A stretch of DNA of 64,000 nt from VYFG01 sp965221795 (GTDB lineage Bacteria; Pseudomonadota; Gammaproteobacteria; Arenicellales; Poriferihabitantaceae). Below the pieces are notes generated by a model. That model had not been told where the DNA came from, searched no databases, and was given only the letters and a program-made list of their open reading frames with translations. Within the stretch, counting starts at the first letter, position 1. Every line of letters begins with the position of its first letter. The stretch covers positions 1,364,001 to 1,428,000 of the forward strand of contig OZ244914.1 in the NCBI GenBank assembly GCA_965221795.1, given 5' to 3'. The position numbers were made by a program, and so were the translations under genes. This document shows positions 8,256 through 18,085 of this stretch, piece by piece.

Positions 8256-10130
8256 ATGACTACTGCGGACCAGCACACCCCTTCGCAAAACCGATGCCTC
8301 ATGAAAAGAACGGGCCTATGGACCGACTTTGACAGGATTGTGGATCGAAGGGCAATCCTCAAGGGTTCTTTTGTCTTGGGTGCAATGGCCTTCGTTACTT
8401 CCGCCATTCCAGCGGTCTCTGGCCGTACCTCCATCCGGTTCGATCCGGTGGCGGCCAATGGGCGGGATACCGTCACCTTGCCAGAGGGATACAAATGGCA
8501 TGTCGTAGCAGCCTGGGGAGACCCTCTTTGGACCGGCGAAGCCGGTTTCGACCCGATTACCCGGGGAACCGCCGCAAGCCAACGCAGAGCATTCGGAGAT
8601 AATTGCGATGGGATGGCATTTTTCCGGATCGGCAATCGTGACCTCCTGGTCGTCAATAACGAATACTGCAACCGTAAAATCATTCATGGAAATCGCGCAT
8701 CGGGCCTGCCCGAGAATGAGGATGACGTGTATAAGGGGATGGTGGCCCATGGTGTGAGCATTTTCGAGATCACGCAGAATCACCGTCGCTGGCACTTGAT
8801 GCCGGACTCACCCTACAACCGCCGGATCACCCCCATGACCCCCATGGAAATCACTGGCCCGGCCCGAGGGCATCCGTTGATGCAAACCGCTGCAGACCCT
8901 ACCGGCACCCAGTCTTACGGCACTTGGGCCAACTGCGGCAACGGAGTCACGCCCTGGGGCAGTTTCCTGACCTGCGAAGAGGGGTTCAACGGCTATTTTG
9001 CCACCCCCAGTCAGCCGGATGCGGAGTTATCCGGCCCCTTCCAGCGATATGGCATCCGGAACCGGGACTGGGGCTACAACTGGTCCAGCGTCGACGACCG
9101 GTTTGATGCGGCAAAGCATCCCAACGAATCCAACCGGGCCGGCTATATCGTGGAAATTGACCCCTCCAGGCCCCATTCCACACCCAAGAAACGGACCGCA
9201 ATGGGCCGATTCAAACATGAAAACTGCGAAATCGTCGTCGCGCCCAACGGCCATATCGTGGCCTATATGGGAGACGATGAACGCGGTGAATTCCTGTATC
9301 GCTTCGTCTCTCGCGACCGATATGTCCCTGGGTCCCCTGATCACGAAAACCTGTTGGAATACGGAACCCTCGCCGTTGCAAAATTTGCGGAAGATGGGAG
9401 CGGGCAGTGGCTTGAACTGACCCCCGAAACCACCCACATGCCGGTCGAGGAAATCTGCGTTTTCTCACGGATGGCCGGCAGTCGAGTGGGGGCCACAACC
9501 ATGGATCGTCCAGAGTGGGTCGCTTCCAACCCTCACAAGGCAGAAGTCTACTGTTGCCTGACCAACAACCGGGACCGTGGCATCAAACCCAATGCTGGTG
9601 GAGATGCGACCCCAGTCGGTGGTCCCAATCCCCGTGCTGCCAATCGATACGGACAGATTGTCCGCTGGCAACCCGAAGCCGGGGACCATACCGCCAACCG
9701 ATTTTCCTGGGATCTCTTTGTCATCGCGGGGAACCCTGCTGTTCACAAGGATGATAACGCCGGTTCCGCTAACATCACCCCCGACAACATGTTCAATTCC
9801 CCTGACGGCCTTGCCTTTGACTCCTACGGAAATCTTTGGATCCAGACCGATGGCAAATACTCCAACGAAGGGGATTTTGCCGGCATGGGGAATAACCAGA
9901 TGTTGATGGCCGATGTCGAGACCGGCATCATCCAGCGCTTCCTGGTTGGACCTAGGGAGTGCGAAATTACCGGTATCACCTGGAGCACCGACCGGCGTAC
10001 CCTGTTTGTAGGGATACAGCACCCCGGCGAAGACCATCCGGCGATGTGCCATTTTCCGGATGGTGGCGACTCGGTACCCCGCTCTGCAGTGATTGCCATC
10101 ACCCGGAGCGATGGGGGATACATGGGTTGA
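8256..10130 (+). CDS. PhoX-like Tat-exported protein (DUF839)
   Basis: The product resembles PhoX, the calcium/iron alkaline phosphatase family with a beta-propeller fold. An N-terminal twin-arginine signal, DRRAILKGSFVLGAMAF, predicts folded export to the periplasm. Downstream are LPEGYKWHVVAAWGDPL, DNCDGMAFF, NNEYCN, TWANCGNGVTPWGSFLTCEE and FNSPDGLAFDSYGNLWIQTD, all typical of PhoX. The frame is open from GTG 8187; ATG 8256 or ATG 8301 gives a more usual n-region before the twin arginines, and 8256 is reported. Phosphate control is usual for PhoX, but no clear Pho box was seen. Some DUF839 proteins have no shown phosphatase activity, so enzymatic function is inferred. Confidence 0.85.
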   Translation: MTTADQHTPSQNRCLMKRTGLWTDFDRIVDRRAILKGSFVLGAMAFVTSAIPAVSGRTSIRFDPVAANGRDTVTLPEGYKWHVVAAWGDPLWTGEAGFDPITRGTAASQRRAFGDNCDGMAFFRIGNRDLLVVNNEYCNRKIIHGNRASGLPENEDDVYKGMVAHGVSIFEITQNHRRWHLMPDSPYNRRITPMTPMEITGPARGHPLMQTAADPTGTQSYGTWANCGNGVTPWGSFLTCEEGFNGYFATPSQPDAELSGPFQRYGIRNRDWGYNWSSVDDRFDAAKHPNESNRAGYIVEIDPSRPHSTPKKRTAMGRFKHENCEIVVAPNGHIVAYMGDDERGEFLYRFVSRDRYVPGSPDHENLLEYGTLAVAKFAEDGSGQWLELTPETTHMPVEEICVFSRMAGSRVGATTMDRPEWVASNPHKAEVYCCLTNNRDRGIKPNAGGDATPVGGPNPRAANRYGQIVRWQPEAGDHTANRFSWDLFVIAGNPAVHKDDNAGSANITPDNMFNSPDGLAFDSYGNLWIQTDGKYSNEGDFAGMGNNQMLMADVETGIIQRFLVGPRECEITGITWSTDRRTLFVGIQHPGEDHPAMCHFPDGGDSVPRSAVIAITRSDGGYMG

Positions 10131-10408
10131 TGCTCCGGTCCAGGGGATGTGGACACCTTACTAATGGGTACTCCACGGAAAATGCCCGGGTCCAAGGTGG
10201 TCATTTTGATCTTGGAATCGGGGGGCAGATTCCGTGGCATTATCACCGATTACACCCTGAACAATCCCTGGTGGCTCCATACGAGTGATCATGTACCAAT
10301 CGCAAGCAAAGCGGAGCACTTGAAAAGTCGATCTATCCAGAAGCCTGGGGGGGAGAAAAGGGCAGCCATTCACTACGTGTTGCGAACATATTAGACCTCA
10401 TGAACCGA

Positions 10409-10882
10409 TCAAGCCCAGCATCGTGAGAGAGCTTCACGGCTACCCTCCATGATTCGGCATATTTGACGAACAATTAAATCATAAATCAGGTGGTTGCCCA
10501 AATCGTCCTCTGGCTGATCAAGTGCCGGTAATTCATTACCAAACGCGAGCAGAAATGCCAACAATGCTGCAGAACGTTGACCCGGTGACCCTTGAGAAAT
10601 AGCCGCCCAATTATCACCATCGCCATCCCGGCTGTATTGGATATGCAGGTCATCATCAGGGAACCCGCAGTCGATATGATCTTCAAATTCTGGCCTTGAA
10701 AGTTTTTGCTTTGTAAGGAAATTCTGAAAATGTCTACCGAATGTTGTAGCAACTGCGAGCAGGTCCCGCTGCACCGTTTCCAGCACTTCCTCCCTGACGT
10801 CACTTTCAGACTGTGCCAGTTCAAACGCCAACCCACTCACAGGCTCCTCATCTTCAGCCTTCAGAATATCATTTCGAATCGC
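10409..10882 (-). pseudogene. Remnant of a TrlF-type AAA/SMC-like ATPase (C-terminal piece)
   Basis: The fragment contains SQGSPGQRSAALLAFLLAFG and then LDQPEDDLGNHLIYDLIVRQ. These are the ABC-type signature and Walker B region of the large TrlF-family AAA-like ATPases. In intact proteins the latter continues into a conserved HN-containing motif; here it diverges after RQI and stops. The N-terminal portion is absent: a stop at about 10883-10885 interrupts the frame, and a further related-looking stretch lies in another frame just upstream (FEARNMERNLRELLG, about 10890-10950). The usual second D-N pair is altered to DLGN. This is therefore a dead relic, probably of a defence or nucleic-acid-linked ATPase that was once larger. 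Confidence 0.65.
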
Positions 10883-11515
10883 TCATCCGGGCAGCCTAAA
10901 AGTTCACGCAAATTGCGTTCCATGTTTCTGGCCTCGAAACCAAATCCAATCACTTGAATACGGACGAAGCCATTCTACGGGATTAATGCAGCCGGCTCCA
11001 TGGGTTTGGACCGGAAGCAAAACAGACTGAAACCGCGGCTCCCCATCACGCCGATATGTCCTATCGAGAAGGGAGTAGATGGTCCGGTTAATCAAGGGAA
11101 AGAGCCGTAGTCAGATTGGGCAGTTCATCAGACATATCAATTAGCGAGGGAAAGTCTTGGGAATACCCCTGACGGGAATGGCTGCCATATCCACCCATGT
11201 ATGAGGTCGCAGGGTTGGTATCGGTACTCTTCCCGGTTTCCACTATCTGCCCAAGTGCTGCATCGTCACGCTAGCATTGATGACCGGAAATACCAACATT
11301 GTATCCAAGTATCCAAATCCCACCCATGAACTTTTTGACCGGATTGGCCTCAGATGACCTCCGCATCCAGTGGGGTCGCCAAGTTTCGCCGGACAGACCT
11401 GAATCCGGCGTTCCCCCAACCATGCATACCAGACCACCCAAACCTCCATCATGAATTGACCAAAATCCTTCTTGATCCGCTTTACCCCATGTCTAATTCT
11501 CCGTACCATTGCGCC
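10883..11515. other. Decayed or non-coding stretch upstream of ribA
   Basis: About 630 bases without a convincing gene. The left part carries out-of-frame traces of the dead ATPase. The right part should hold the ribA promoter. No FMN-riboswitch-like conserved core was recognised. Confidence 0.4.
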
Positions 11516-12148
11516 ATGTCCGATACTACCGTTACCTGCACTTCCCGTGCCCGCATTCCAACCCCCTATGGGGAATTCTATCTTTGTCACTACTTCAACA
11601 CAGCAGACGACAAATCCCATCTGGCGTTTGTCATGGGGGACCTATTGGATGGAGAGAATGTGCTCACCCGAGTACATTCGGAATGCTTCACCGGAGACGT
11701 TCTGGGTTCCCTGCGATGTGATTGCGGCGAACAACTCAAGCAAGCCCTGCAACGGATTGGACAGGAGGGACGGGGTGTCATTGTCTACATGCGCCAGGAG
11801 GGCCGCGGAATTGGCTTGTCGAAAAAAATGGAAGCCTATAACCTGCAGGATCAAGGGCACGATACCGTAGAAGCAAATATCCTCCTCGGGCATCAATCCG
11901 ATGAGCGGGAATATTCCCTGGCCGCAAAAATTCTCGCGGATCTTGAGGTCAAATCCATTCGGCTGATGACCAACAATCCACTCAAGATTCGCGGTCTCAC
12001 TGCCGGGGGCATCACAGTTCTTGAACGAATTCATGTGGAAAGCACGGCGCATCCGGAAAACCGGCGTTACCTACTGACGAAGAAACGGCGCATGCAACAC
12101 CTCCTGTCCGTGGACCCCGAAACCCCGAACCTTGCCGAGGGGGATTGA
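11516..12148 (+). CDS. ribA: GTP cyclohydrolase II
   Basis: This 210-residue enzyme opens the GTP imidazole ring to make the first riboflavin precursor, releasing formate and pyrophosphate. The zinc-site motif SECFTGDVLGSLRCDCGEQL holds the three metal cysteines. YMRQEGRGIGL and TNNPLKIRGL are the substrate and catalytic motifs, and LQDQGHDTVEAN is invariant in RibA. The frame is open from 11354, but ATG 11516 gives the normal RibA start and length; ATG 11489 is an alternative. It stands alone, without ribB, ribD or ribH, and its stop overlaps a possible TTG start (12145) of the following acyl-CoA dehydrogenase. Confidence 0.93.
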   Translation: MSDTTVTCTSRARIPTPYGEFYLCHYFNTADDKSHLAFVMGDLLDGENVLTRVHSECFTGDVLGSLRCDCGEQLKQALQRIGQEGRGVIVYMRQEGRGIGLSKKMEAYNLQDQGHDTVEANILLGHQSDEREYSLAAKILADLEVKSIRLMTNNPLKIRGLTAGGITVLERIHVESTAHPENRRYLLTKKRRMQHLLSVDPETPNLAEGD

Positions 12149-12171
12149 AGGCGATCACCGGCGGTCCTCCC

Positions 12172-13329
12172 ATGCCCCATGCCCTCACACATCCGGAAAT
12201 CCGTACGGAAGTCCGCAAGCTCTGCCAGCAGTTTCCGGGCCCATACTGGCGTCAATGTGACCGCGATCGGGTCTATCCGGAAGAATTTGTTCAATCCCTG
12301 ACCGAGGCTGGCTATCTGGCGGCGCTCATTCCCGAACAATATGGTGGTGCCGGACTGCCCATTTCGGCTGCCGCGGCCATTCTGGAGGAAATCCACTACT
12401 CTGGGGGCAATGCCGCGGCCTGCCATGCGCAGATGTACACGATGGGCACCTTGCTTCGACATGGCTCCGCAGCGCAGAAAGCGCAGTACTTGCCAGGAAT
12501 CGCAGATGGCTCCATCCGGCTACAGGCATTTGGCGTCACCGAGCCTGCCAGCGGCACAGACATGACGTCCCTTCGTACTTTGGCAGCCCGGAAAGGCGAT
12601 TACTACCTGATCAGGGGGCAGAAGATCTGGACCTCCCGGGCCGAACATTCGGACCTGATGCTGCTGTTATGCCGAACCACCCCGCGTCAAGCAGTGAAAA
12701 AGCGCACCGATGGACTTTCCGTACTGCTCGTCAACCTGCGAGAAGTGCCGACGGAAACTCTCACCATTCGCCCCATCCGCACGATGGTGAATCATGCGAC
12801 TACCGAGGTATTTTTTGATGATATGCCCGTTCCGTGTGCTGCCCTGGTGGGTGAAGAAGGACAAGGATTTTCGTATATCCTCTCCGGCATGAATGCGGAG
12901 CGGATCCTGATTGCAGCGGAGTGCATCGGCGATGCCAAATGGTTCCTTGATCAATCCCGGCACTATGCCGGGGAACGACAGGTCTTCGACCGTCCCATCG
13001 GCCAGAACCAGGGCATTCAGTTTCCGATTGCCAAAGCCTACGCCGCCATGCGGGCCGCTGAACTGATGCTGCAGGAAGCCGCCCGGCTCTATGACCTGGG
13101 AGAAAGTCCTGGCGAGGAGGCGAACCTGGCCAAAATGCTTTGTGCGGATGCTTCCTGGGCCGCTGCAGAGGCCTGCCTGCAGACGCATGGTGGATTCGGT
13201 TTTGCAGAGGATTACGACATTGAGCGCAAGTTCCGCGAAACACGCCTGTATCAGGTCGCCCCGGTCTCGACCAATCTGATCCTGAGTTATCTGGCCGAGC
13301 ATGTGCTCGGAATGCCACGGTCCTACTGA
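12172..13329 (+). CDS. Acyl-CoA dehydrogenase family protein
   Basis: This 385-residue flavoprotein has the canonical acyl-CoA dehydrogenase layout. IPEQYGGAGLP lies in the helical N-domain, AFGVTEPASGTDMTSLRT is the FAD-binding middle motif, and QTHGGFGFAEDYDIERKFRE is the C-terminal signature. GEEGQGFSYILSGMNAERI precedes the last helical domain. It should oxidise a short or branched acyl-CoA at the alpha-beta bond and pass electrons to ETF. ATG 12172 is chosen; a TTG at 12145 overlapping the ribA stop would add nine residues and has a closer purine-rich site. It is followed 7 bases later by the molybdopterin oxidoreductase gene, suggesting an operon. Exact substrate unknown. Confidence 0.88.
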   Translation: MPHALTHPEIRTEVRKLCQQFPGPYWRQCDRDRVYPEEFVQSLTEAGYLAALIPEQYGGAGLPISAAAAILEEIHYSGGNAAACHAQMYTMGTLLRHGSAAQKAQYLPGIADGSIRLQAFGVTEPASGTDMTSLRTLAARKGDYYLIRGQKIWTSRAEHSDLMLLLCRTTPRQAVKKRTDGLSVLLVNLREVPTETLTIRPIRTMVNHATTEVFFDDMPVPCAALVGEEGQGFSYILSGMNAERILIAAECIGDAKWFLDQSRHYAGERQVFDRPIGQNQGIQFPIAKAYAAMRAAELMLQEAARLYDLGESPGEEANLAKMLCADASWAAAEACLQTHGGFGFAEDYDIERKFRETRLYQVAPVSTNLILSYLAEHVLGMPRSY

Positions 13330-13336
13330 ATCGATC

Positions 13337-15598
13337 ATGAAACCGTCCGTCACCCGCACTACTTCCAGCCACTGGGGAGCCTTCCGGGTTACCACCCAAG
13401 GGGAGCGCATCGTCTCGACCATGCCATTCGAGAAAGATCCCTGCCCGTCTTCGATTTCCGCTGTATTGCCTGCCGCCGTACATCACCGCCAGCGGGTGCG
13501 CCGACCTTCGATCCGACGGGGATGGCTACAGCATGGTCCGGGAGAGCCCGGGCTCAAAGGTACCTGTCGGGGAGAAGATCACTATGTTGAGCTCCCATGG
13601 GATGAGGCCTTGGATCTGGTCTCCGAAGAATTGGAGAGAGTCCGCCAAACCTATGGGAATGAATCGATTTTTGGCGGCTCGTACGGTTGGGCCAGTGCGG
13701 GCCGTTTTCATCATGCACTGGGACAGGTTCACCGTTTCCTGAACTGCGCCGGCGGTTATGTCGCGTCGGTCGCAAGTTACAGCACTGCCGCGGCCCAAGC
13801 CATTATTCCCCATGTCTTCGGAATGAACTTTCTGAAGTTTTATTGGGGATACCAGAACTCTTGGCCCATGATCGCACAGCATACTCGCCTGCTGGTCATG
13901 TTCGGCGGCATCAATCCGAAAAACTCCCAAGTGAGTATGGGTGGTGTGACCCATCATGAAGTACGTCCCTGGTTTGATGTGTTGGCCCGCAACAGAATTC
14001 GCGCCATCAATATTGCACCCCAACGCACGGACGCACCCCCGGGGACCGAATGGCTGCCCGTCACACCCGGAAGTGATACGGCCCTGATGCTCGGATTGGC
14101 CCATGTACTCGAGAACGAAAACTTGCTGGATGTGGATTTTCTGGCACGATGTACGACAGGCTATCCGGCGTTCCGGTCCTACCTGCTGGGAGAAACCGAC
14201 GGGCAACCCAAAAGCCCGCAGTGGGCAGCAGGGCTTTCCGGCATCACCGCTGAACAGATCCGGTCGCTGGCCCGGGCAATGGCCCGGGAACGGACGCTGA
14301 TCACAGTCTCCTGGTCATTGCAGCGAGCCGACCATGGCGAACAACCCTACTGGATGGCCGCCACACTGGCCGCCATGCTGGGGCAAATTGGCTTGCCGGG
14401 TGGGGGGATTGGCTACGGCTATGGCGCAATCGGCGGCATTGGCATTCCGGTGCAACGGATGGATGGCCCCACGTTTCCACAAGGACAGAATCGCGTAGGC
14501 GTTGCGATCCCGGTCGCGCGCATTGCCGACATGCTGCTGAATCCCGGCACGCTATTCGATTTCAATGGAAACCGGTGGGTCTACCCGGATATCCGCTTGG
14601 TATACTGGTGTGGTGGAAACCCTTTTCACCACCATCAGGACCTTCACCAACTACATCGGGCCTGGCAACGACCCGAGACCATTATCGTCCATGAACCCTG
14701 GTGGACTGCGACTGCCAAACGGGCGGATATTGTGTTCCCCGCCACAACTCCCTGGGAACGGGAGGATATCGGCTGGGCCCGAGGGGACTCCTACCTCTTC
14801 CATATGCCGGAACTGATTCCGCCAGTCGGCGAAGCACGACATGATTTCGATATTTTCTGTGCGCTGGCCGATCGCCTCGGCTTCGGTCAGGAATTCTCCG
14901 AAGGCCGGAATAGTCGTCAATGGATTGAACATCTCTACCTGGAATTCCAACAAAACCATCGTGCCCGGGGAATCTCTATCCCGGACTGGAACGAGCTACG
15001 GGAGCGGAACTGGGTGGATCTACCCATCCGGAAGGATCCATCTGCCGAACCTCCCTTCGCGCCATTTCGTCATGATCCTGAGACGGCACCGCTCGATACG
15101 CCCTCTGGGAAAATCGAGATTTTTTCCACCACCATTGCTGGATTCGGATACGATGACTGCCCTGGCCATCCGGCCTGGATCCCTCCTCGGGAATGGAAAG
15201 GTACTCTCGGGCGGTATCCACTCCATCTGGTCTCCCCGCAACCCGGAGACAAGCTGCACAGTCAACTGGAATGCGCGATTGCCGACCTGCCGGACCAGCG
15301 TCCGGCTCCGGTGGCTGTTCACCCAACGGATGCGAAGGCCCGCAAGTGCCATCATGGTGATGTAGTGAAACTGTACAATGCCCGGGGTGCCTGCCTGGCT
15401 CGGGCCATGGTCACGGAAGACATCATGCCGGGAGTGGTGTCCCTGGCCACTGGCAGCTGGTTCGACCCGGACCAAAGTGGCACCGATACACAGGGCAATC
15501 CCAATGTGCTGACCCGTGACCAGGGCACTTCCCGATTGGGGCAAGGCTCCAGCGCCCACAGTTGCCTGGTGGATCTCATGCGCATGGAATCGGATTGA
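13337..15598 (+). CDS. Molybdopterin oxidoreductase, DMSO/TMAO/biotin-sulfoxide reductase type
   Basis: The 753-residue product matches the BisC/TorA/DorA branch. It lacks an N-terminal Fe4S4 cysteine cluster. SYGWASAGRFHHA holds the serine expected to bind molybdenum, and WCGGNPFHHHQDL, FPATTPWEREDIG and TPSGKIEIFS are family motifs. No Tat or Sec signal precedes the catalytic domain, so it is probably cytoplasmic, like biotin or methionine sulfoxide reductases, rather than a periplasmic TMAO reductase. ATG 13337 is the first start that leaves no overlap with the acyl-CoA dehydrogenase gene. No dedicated maturation chaperone or membrane quinol oxidase is nearby. Substrate (an S- or N-oxide) is inferred only from the family. 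Confidence 0.87.
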   Translation: MKPSVTRTTSSHWGAFRVTTQGERIVSTMPFEKDPCPSSISAVLPAAVHHRQRVRRPSIRRGWLQHGPGEPGLKGTCRGEDHYVELPWDEALDLVSEELERVRQTYGNESIFGGSYGWASAGRFHHALGQVHRFLNCAGGYVASVASYSTAAAQAIIPHVFGMNFLKFYWGYQNSWPMIAQHTRLLVMFGGINPKNSQVSMGGVTHHEVRPWFDVLARNRIRAINIAPQRTDAPPGTEWLPVTPGSDTALMLGLAHVLENENLLDVDFLARCTTGYPAFRSYLLGETDGQPKSPQWAAGLSGITAEQIRSLARAMARERTLITVSWSLQRADHGEQPYWMAATLAAMLGQIGLPGGGIGYGYGAIGGIGIPVQRMDGPTFPQGQNRVGVAIPVARIADMLLNPGTLFDFNGNRWVYPDIRLVYWCGGNPFHHHQDLHQLHRAWQRPETIIVHEPWWTATAKRADIVFPATTPWEREDIGWARGDSYLFHMPELIPPVGEARHDFDIFCALADRLGFGQEFSEGRNSRQWIEHLYLEFQQNHRARGISIPDWNELRERNWVDLPIRKDPSAEPPFAPFRHDPETAPLDTPSGKIEIFSTTIAGFGYDDCPGHPAWIPPREWKGTLGRYPLHLVSPQPGDKLHSQLECAIADLPDQRPAPVAVHPTDAKARKCHHGDVVKLYNARGACLARAMVTEDIMPGVVSLATGSWFDPDQSGTDTQGNPNVLTRDQGTSRLGQGSSAHSCLVDLMRMESD

Positions 15599-15677
15599 AA
15601 GCGAATCCCCGGAATCTCCAGCCGATTCGCTGCAGTATCGCCACAGGCCGTATCGGTTGGCTCCCGTCCAGGTGCAA

Positions 15678-16703
15678 TCAACTCGTTTGCGTGATCCCGA
15701 GTTGAGCCAGTGGCTTGACCAGTGAGCCATACAGGGCCGCTCTTTCATTGGAGGCATTGCCCTCCAGGCTGCGTCGGTATACCCCTTGCATAATGGCAGC
15801 AAAACGAAAAAAACTGAACGCAAGATAGAACGGCCAGTGGGGGATTTCCGCAATCCCACGCCGTTTGCAATATCGGGCAACGTATTCCTGCTCCGTTGGA
15901 ATGCCCCATTCCTCCCGCTCCAGGTCTCCCAGTCCAGGCATTACTTCTTCACGGCTCAAGTGCCAGTGCATACACTGGTACGCTAGATCCGCATAGGGAT
16001 GTCCGAGAGTAGACAACTCCCAGTCAAGGATGGCCCGTACGGTTCCCAGACCTGGATCAAAGATCAGGTTATCAATCCGGTAATCTCCATGAATCAGGCT
16101 GACCATCCCATTGTCCGGCGGAATATTTTCCGGCAGCCAGCGTATCAAGGCGTTCATATCGCCAAGAGTCTCAGTCTCCGAGGCCCGGTACTGACGACTC
16201 CATCGACTCACCTGACGGACAAAATAATCACCGGGGCGGCCAAAATCCTCCAACCCTACTGCCTCGATCTCCACATCGTGCAACTGGGCCAGTACCCGAT
16301 TCATCTCATCAAAGATCAACCCGCGCTTTTCCTGCGTGATTTCGGGGAGTGCCGGGTCCCAGTAGATGGTTCCCGGAACATAACTCATGACGTAGAACAT
16401 GCTGCCGAGAACCGAGCGGTCCTCGCATAAGTGCAGGGCTTTGGCGACCGGTATCCCGGTACCGCCCAGAGCCTGAATCACGCGATATTCCCGATCCACC
16501 GCATGCGCTGAAGGAAGCAATATTCCGAACGGTTGGTGGCGGAGCACATAGAGGCCCGAGTTGGCAGCCAGGCGATAGGTCGGGTTGGATTGTCCACCCC
16601 GGAACTTTTCGGCCGCGCACAACCCCCGGAATGTCGGCACATGCCGTTCGAGATACGGTCCCAAGGTCTCCAGGGGCAGTGAATTGCACGCCTGGTCATT
16701 CAT
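15678..16703 (-). CDS. Phosphotransferase (APH-like kinase), probably a hydroxyacyl-CoA kinase
   Basis: This 341-residue kinase-fold protein has FRGGQSNPTYRLAANSGLYV (nucleotide loop), LIHGDYRIDN (catalytic loop with Asp and Asn) and ILDWELSTLGHPYADLAY (metal-binding Asp). The pattern fits the ACAD10/11-like branch of the aminoglycoside-phosphotransferase family, not antibiotic kinases. Its ATG overlaps the 3' end of an upstream acyl-CoA dehydrogenase by 8 bases. In mammals these two activities are fused in ACAD10/ACAD11. In Pseudomonas levulinate catabolism, LvaA and LvaC act on 4-hydroxyacyl-CoA by phosphorylation and elimination. The same pairing here suggests 4-hydroxyacyl-CoA processing. 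The open frame extends to 16736, but ATG 16703 best fits the coupled arrangement. Confidence 0.85.
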   Translation of the reverse strand: MNDQACNSLPLETLGPYLERHVPTFRGLCAAEKFRGGQSNPTYRLAANSGLYVLRHQPFGILLPSAHAVDREYRVIQALGGTGIPVAKALHLCEDRSVLGSMFYVMSYVPGTIYWDPALPEITQEKRGLIFDEMNRVLAQLHDVEIEAVGLEDFGRPGDYFVRQVSRWSRQYRASETETLGDMNALIRWLPENIPPDNGMVSLIHGDYRIDNLIFDPGLGTVRAILDWELSTLGHPYADLAYQCMHWHLSREEVMPGLGDLEREEWGIPTEQEYVARYCKRRGIAEIPHWPFYLAFSFFRFAAIMQGVYRRSLEGNASNERAALYGSLVKPLAQLGITQTS

Positions 16704-17937
16704 GTTCGGTACCGGCGTAGCGTCGAATGAGGTCACGGCCCAGTTGCATCATATGCACTTCGTCCGGCCCATCTGCAAGGCGAATCTGGCGGGCATAGTT
16801 ATAGGCTTCTGCCATGAAAAAGTCTTCAGTAAGCCCGGCAGCACCATGCATTTGCATAGCCTGATCAATGACCCGACAAGCCATGGCAGGGGCCACGATT
16901 TTGATGGCGGCAATCAGGCTCCGGGCAGCACGGCTGCCGAACCGGTCCATGTAGTCTGCCGCCATCAAGGTGAGTAGCCGTGCCTGCTCAATCTCGCAGT
17001 ACGCTTGGGCAATCGACTCCCGCACGGATTGGTGCTGGCTCAGGGACCGACCGAAAGTGGCCCGAACTTCCACCCGCCGGCAGGCCAATTCCAACGAGCG
17101 CTGGGCACACCCCACAAGACGCATGCAGTGATGAATCCTCCCCGGACCTAACCGGGCTTGGGCAATTTCGAATCCCCTGCCCTCCCCCAGCAGCAGGTTC
17201 CCGACCGGCACCCGCACATCCTGGAATGCAATTTCCGGTTCGCCGAACGGGGCATCGTGGTATCCGAATGTCGTCACAGAGCGGAGAATATGTACACCTG
17301 GAGTGTCTCGCGGTACCAAGATCATGGACTGCTGTCGATGACGGTCTGGGCATTCAGGATCGGTTTTGCCCATCACGATCAGCAATCGGCAATTGTCCCG
17401 CATCGCACCGGTGGTGAACCATTTACGCCCGTTGATCACATACTCGTCTCCTTGACGGACGATTGAACAGTCAATGTTGGTCGCATCGGATGACGCATTG
17501 TGGGGTTCGGTCATGGCAAATCCGGAACGTATTTCTCCAGTCAGCAACGGCTGCAACCAGTCCGCCTTCTGTGCCGGTGAACCATAGCGAACCAGGGTTT
17601 CCATGTTGCCGGTATCCGGCGCATTACAGTTAAACACTTCCGGGGCCCACAGCACCCGCCCCATGATTTCGGCAAGAGGAGCATATTCGAGATTCGCCAG
17701 AGGCTCCGGTTCTCCGGGAGCCTTCGGATCATCAGATTTGGGCAAGAACAGATTCCACAGCTCTTCTGCTTGGGCCTTTTCCTTCAGTTCCTGGATGATC
17801 GGAGGCGTCGTCCACAGGTTGCCGGCTTCTCGCTTCCAACGATTCATGGCAGCTTCAGCAGGGTAGACATGATCTGACATAAACCCCTGGAGACGATCCT
17901 GAAGGTTCTGAACGCGGTTGGAATGCAGGAAGTTCAT
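16696..17937 (-). CDS. Acyl-CoA dehydrogenase, ACAD10/11 (LvaC)-like
   Basis: This 413-residue protein has the long acyl-CoA dehydrogenase form with family motifs: FAMTEPHNASSDATNIDCSI (flavin-binding loop), GRKWFTTGAM, PFGEPEIAFQDVRVP and QMHGAAGLTEDF. The spacing and the N-terminus (PAEAAMNRWKREAGNLWTTP) are typical of the ACAD10/11 branch. It lies directly upstream of and overlaps the kinase gene. In the characterised system the dehydrogenase-like subunit removes the phosphate from the phosphorylated 4-hydroxyacyl-CoA, leading to an isomer that enters beta-oxidation. That role here is inferred from context. ATG 17937 has only a weak ribosome site. Confidence 0.88.
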   Translation of the reverse strand: MNFLHSNRVQNLQDRLQGFMSDHVYPAEAAMNRWKREAGNLWTTPPIIQELKEKAQAEELWNLFLPKSDDPKAPGEPEPLANLEYAPLAEIMGRVLWAPEVFNCNAPDTGNMETLVRYGSPAQKADWLQPLLTGEIRSGFAMTEPHNASSDATNIDCSIVRQGDEYVINGRKWFTTGAMRDNCRLLIVMGKTDPECPDRHRQQSMILVPRDTPGVHILRSVTTFGYHDAPFGEPEIAFQDVRVPVGNLLLGEGRGFEIAQARLGPGRIHHCMRLVGCAQRSLELACRRVEVRATFGRSLSQHQSVRESIAQAYCEIEQARLLTLMAADYMDRFGSRAARSLIAAIKIVAPAMACRVIDQAMQMHGAAGLTEDFFMAEAYNYARQIRLADGPDEVHMMQLGRDLIRRYAGTEHE

Positions 17938-18085
17938 GGGCAGATATCCGAACGAGAAAGGAGGGGTTGACTGGCTGTTCCACGGAATATGCGAGGGATC
18001 TCTTTTCCGTGAGCCACCGATGCGGTCCCATCGCGCTGGGTCATCGCACCTTCAACCAATCACCGGAGATCCTGCAAAACTGGGT

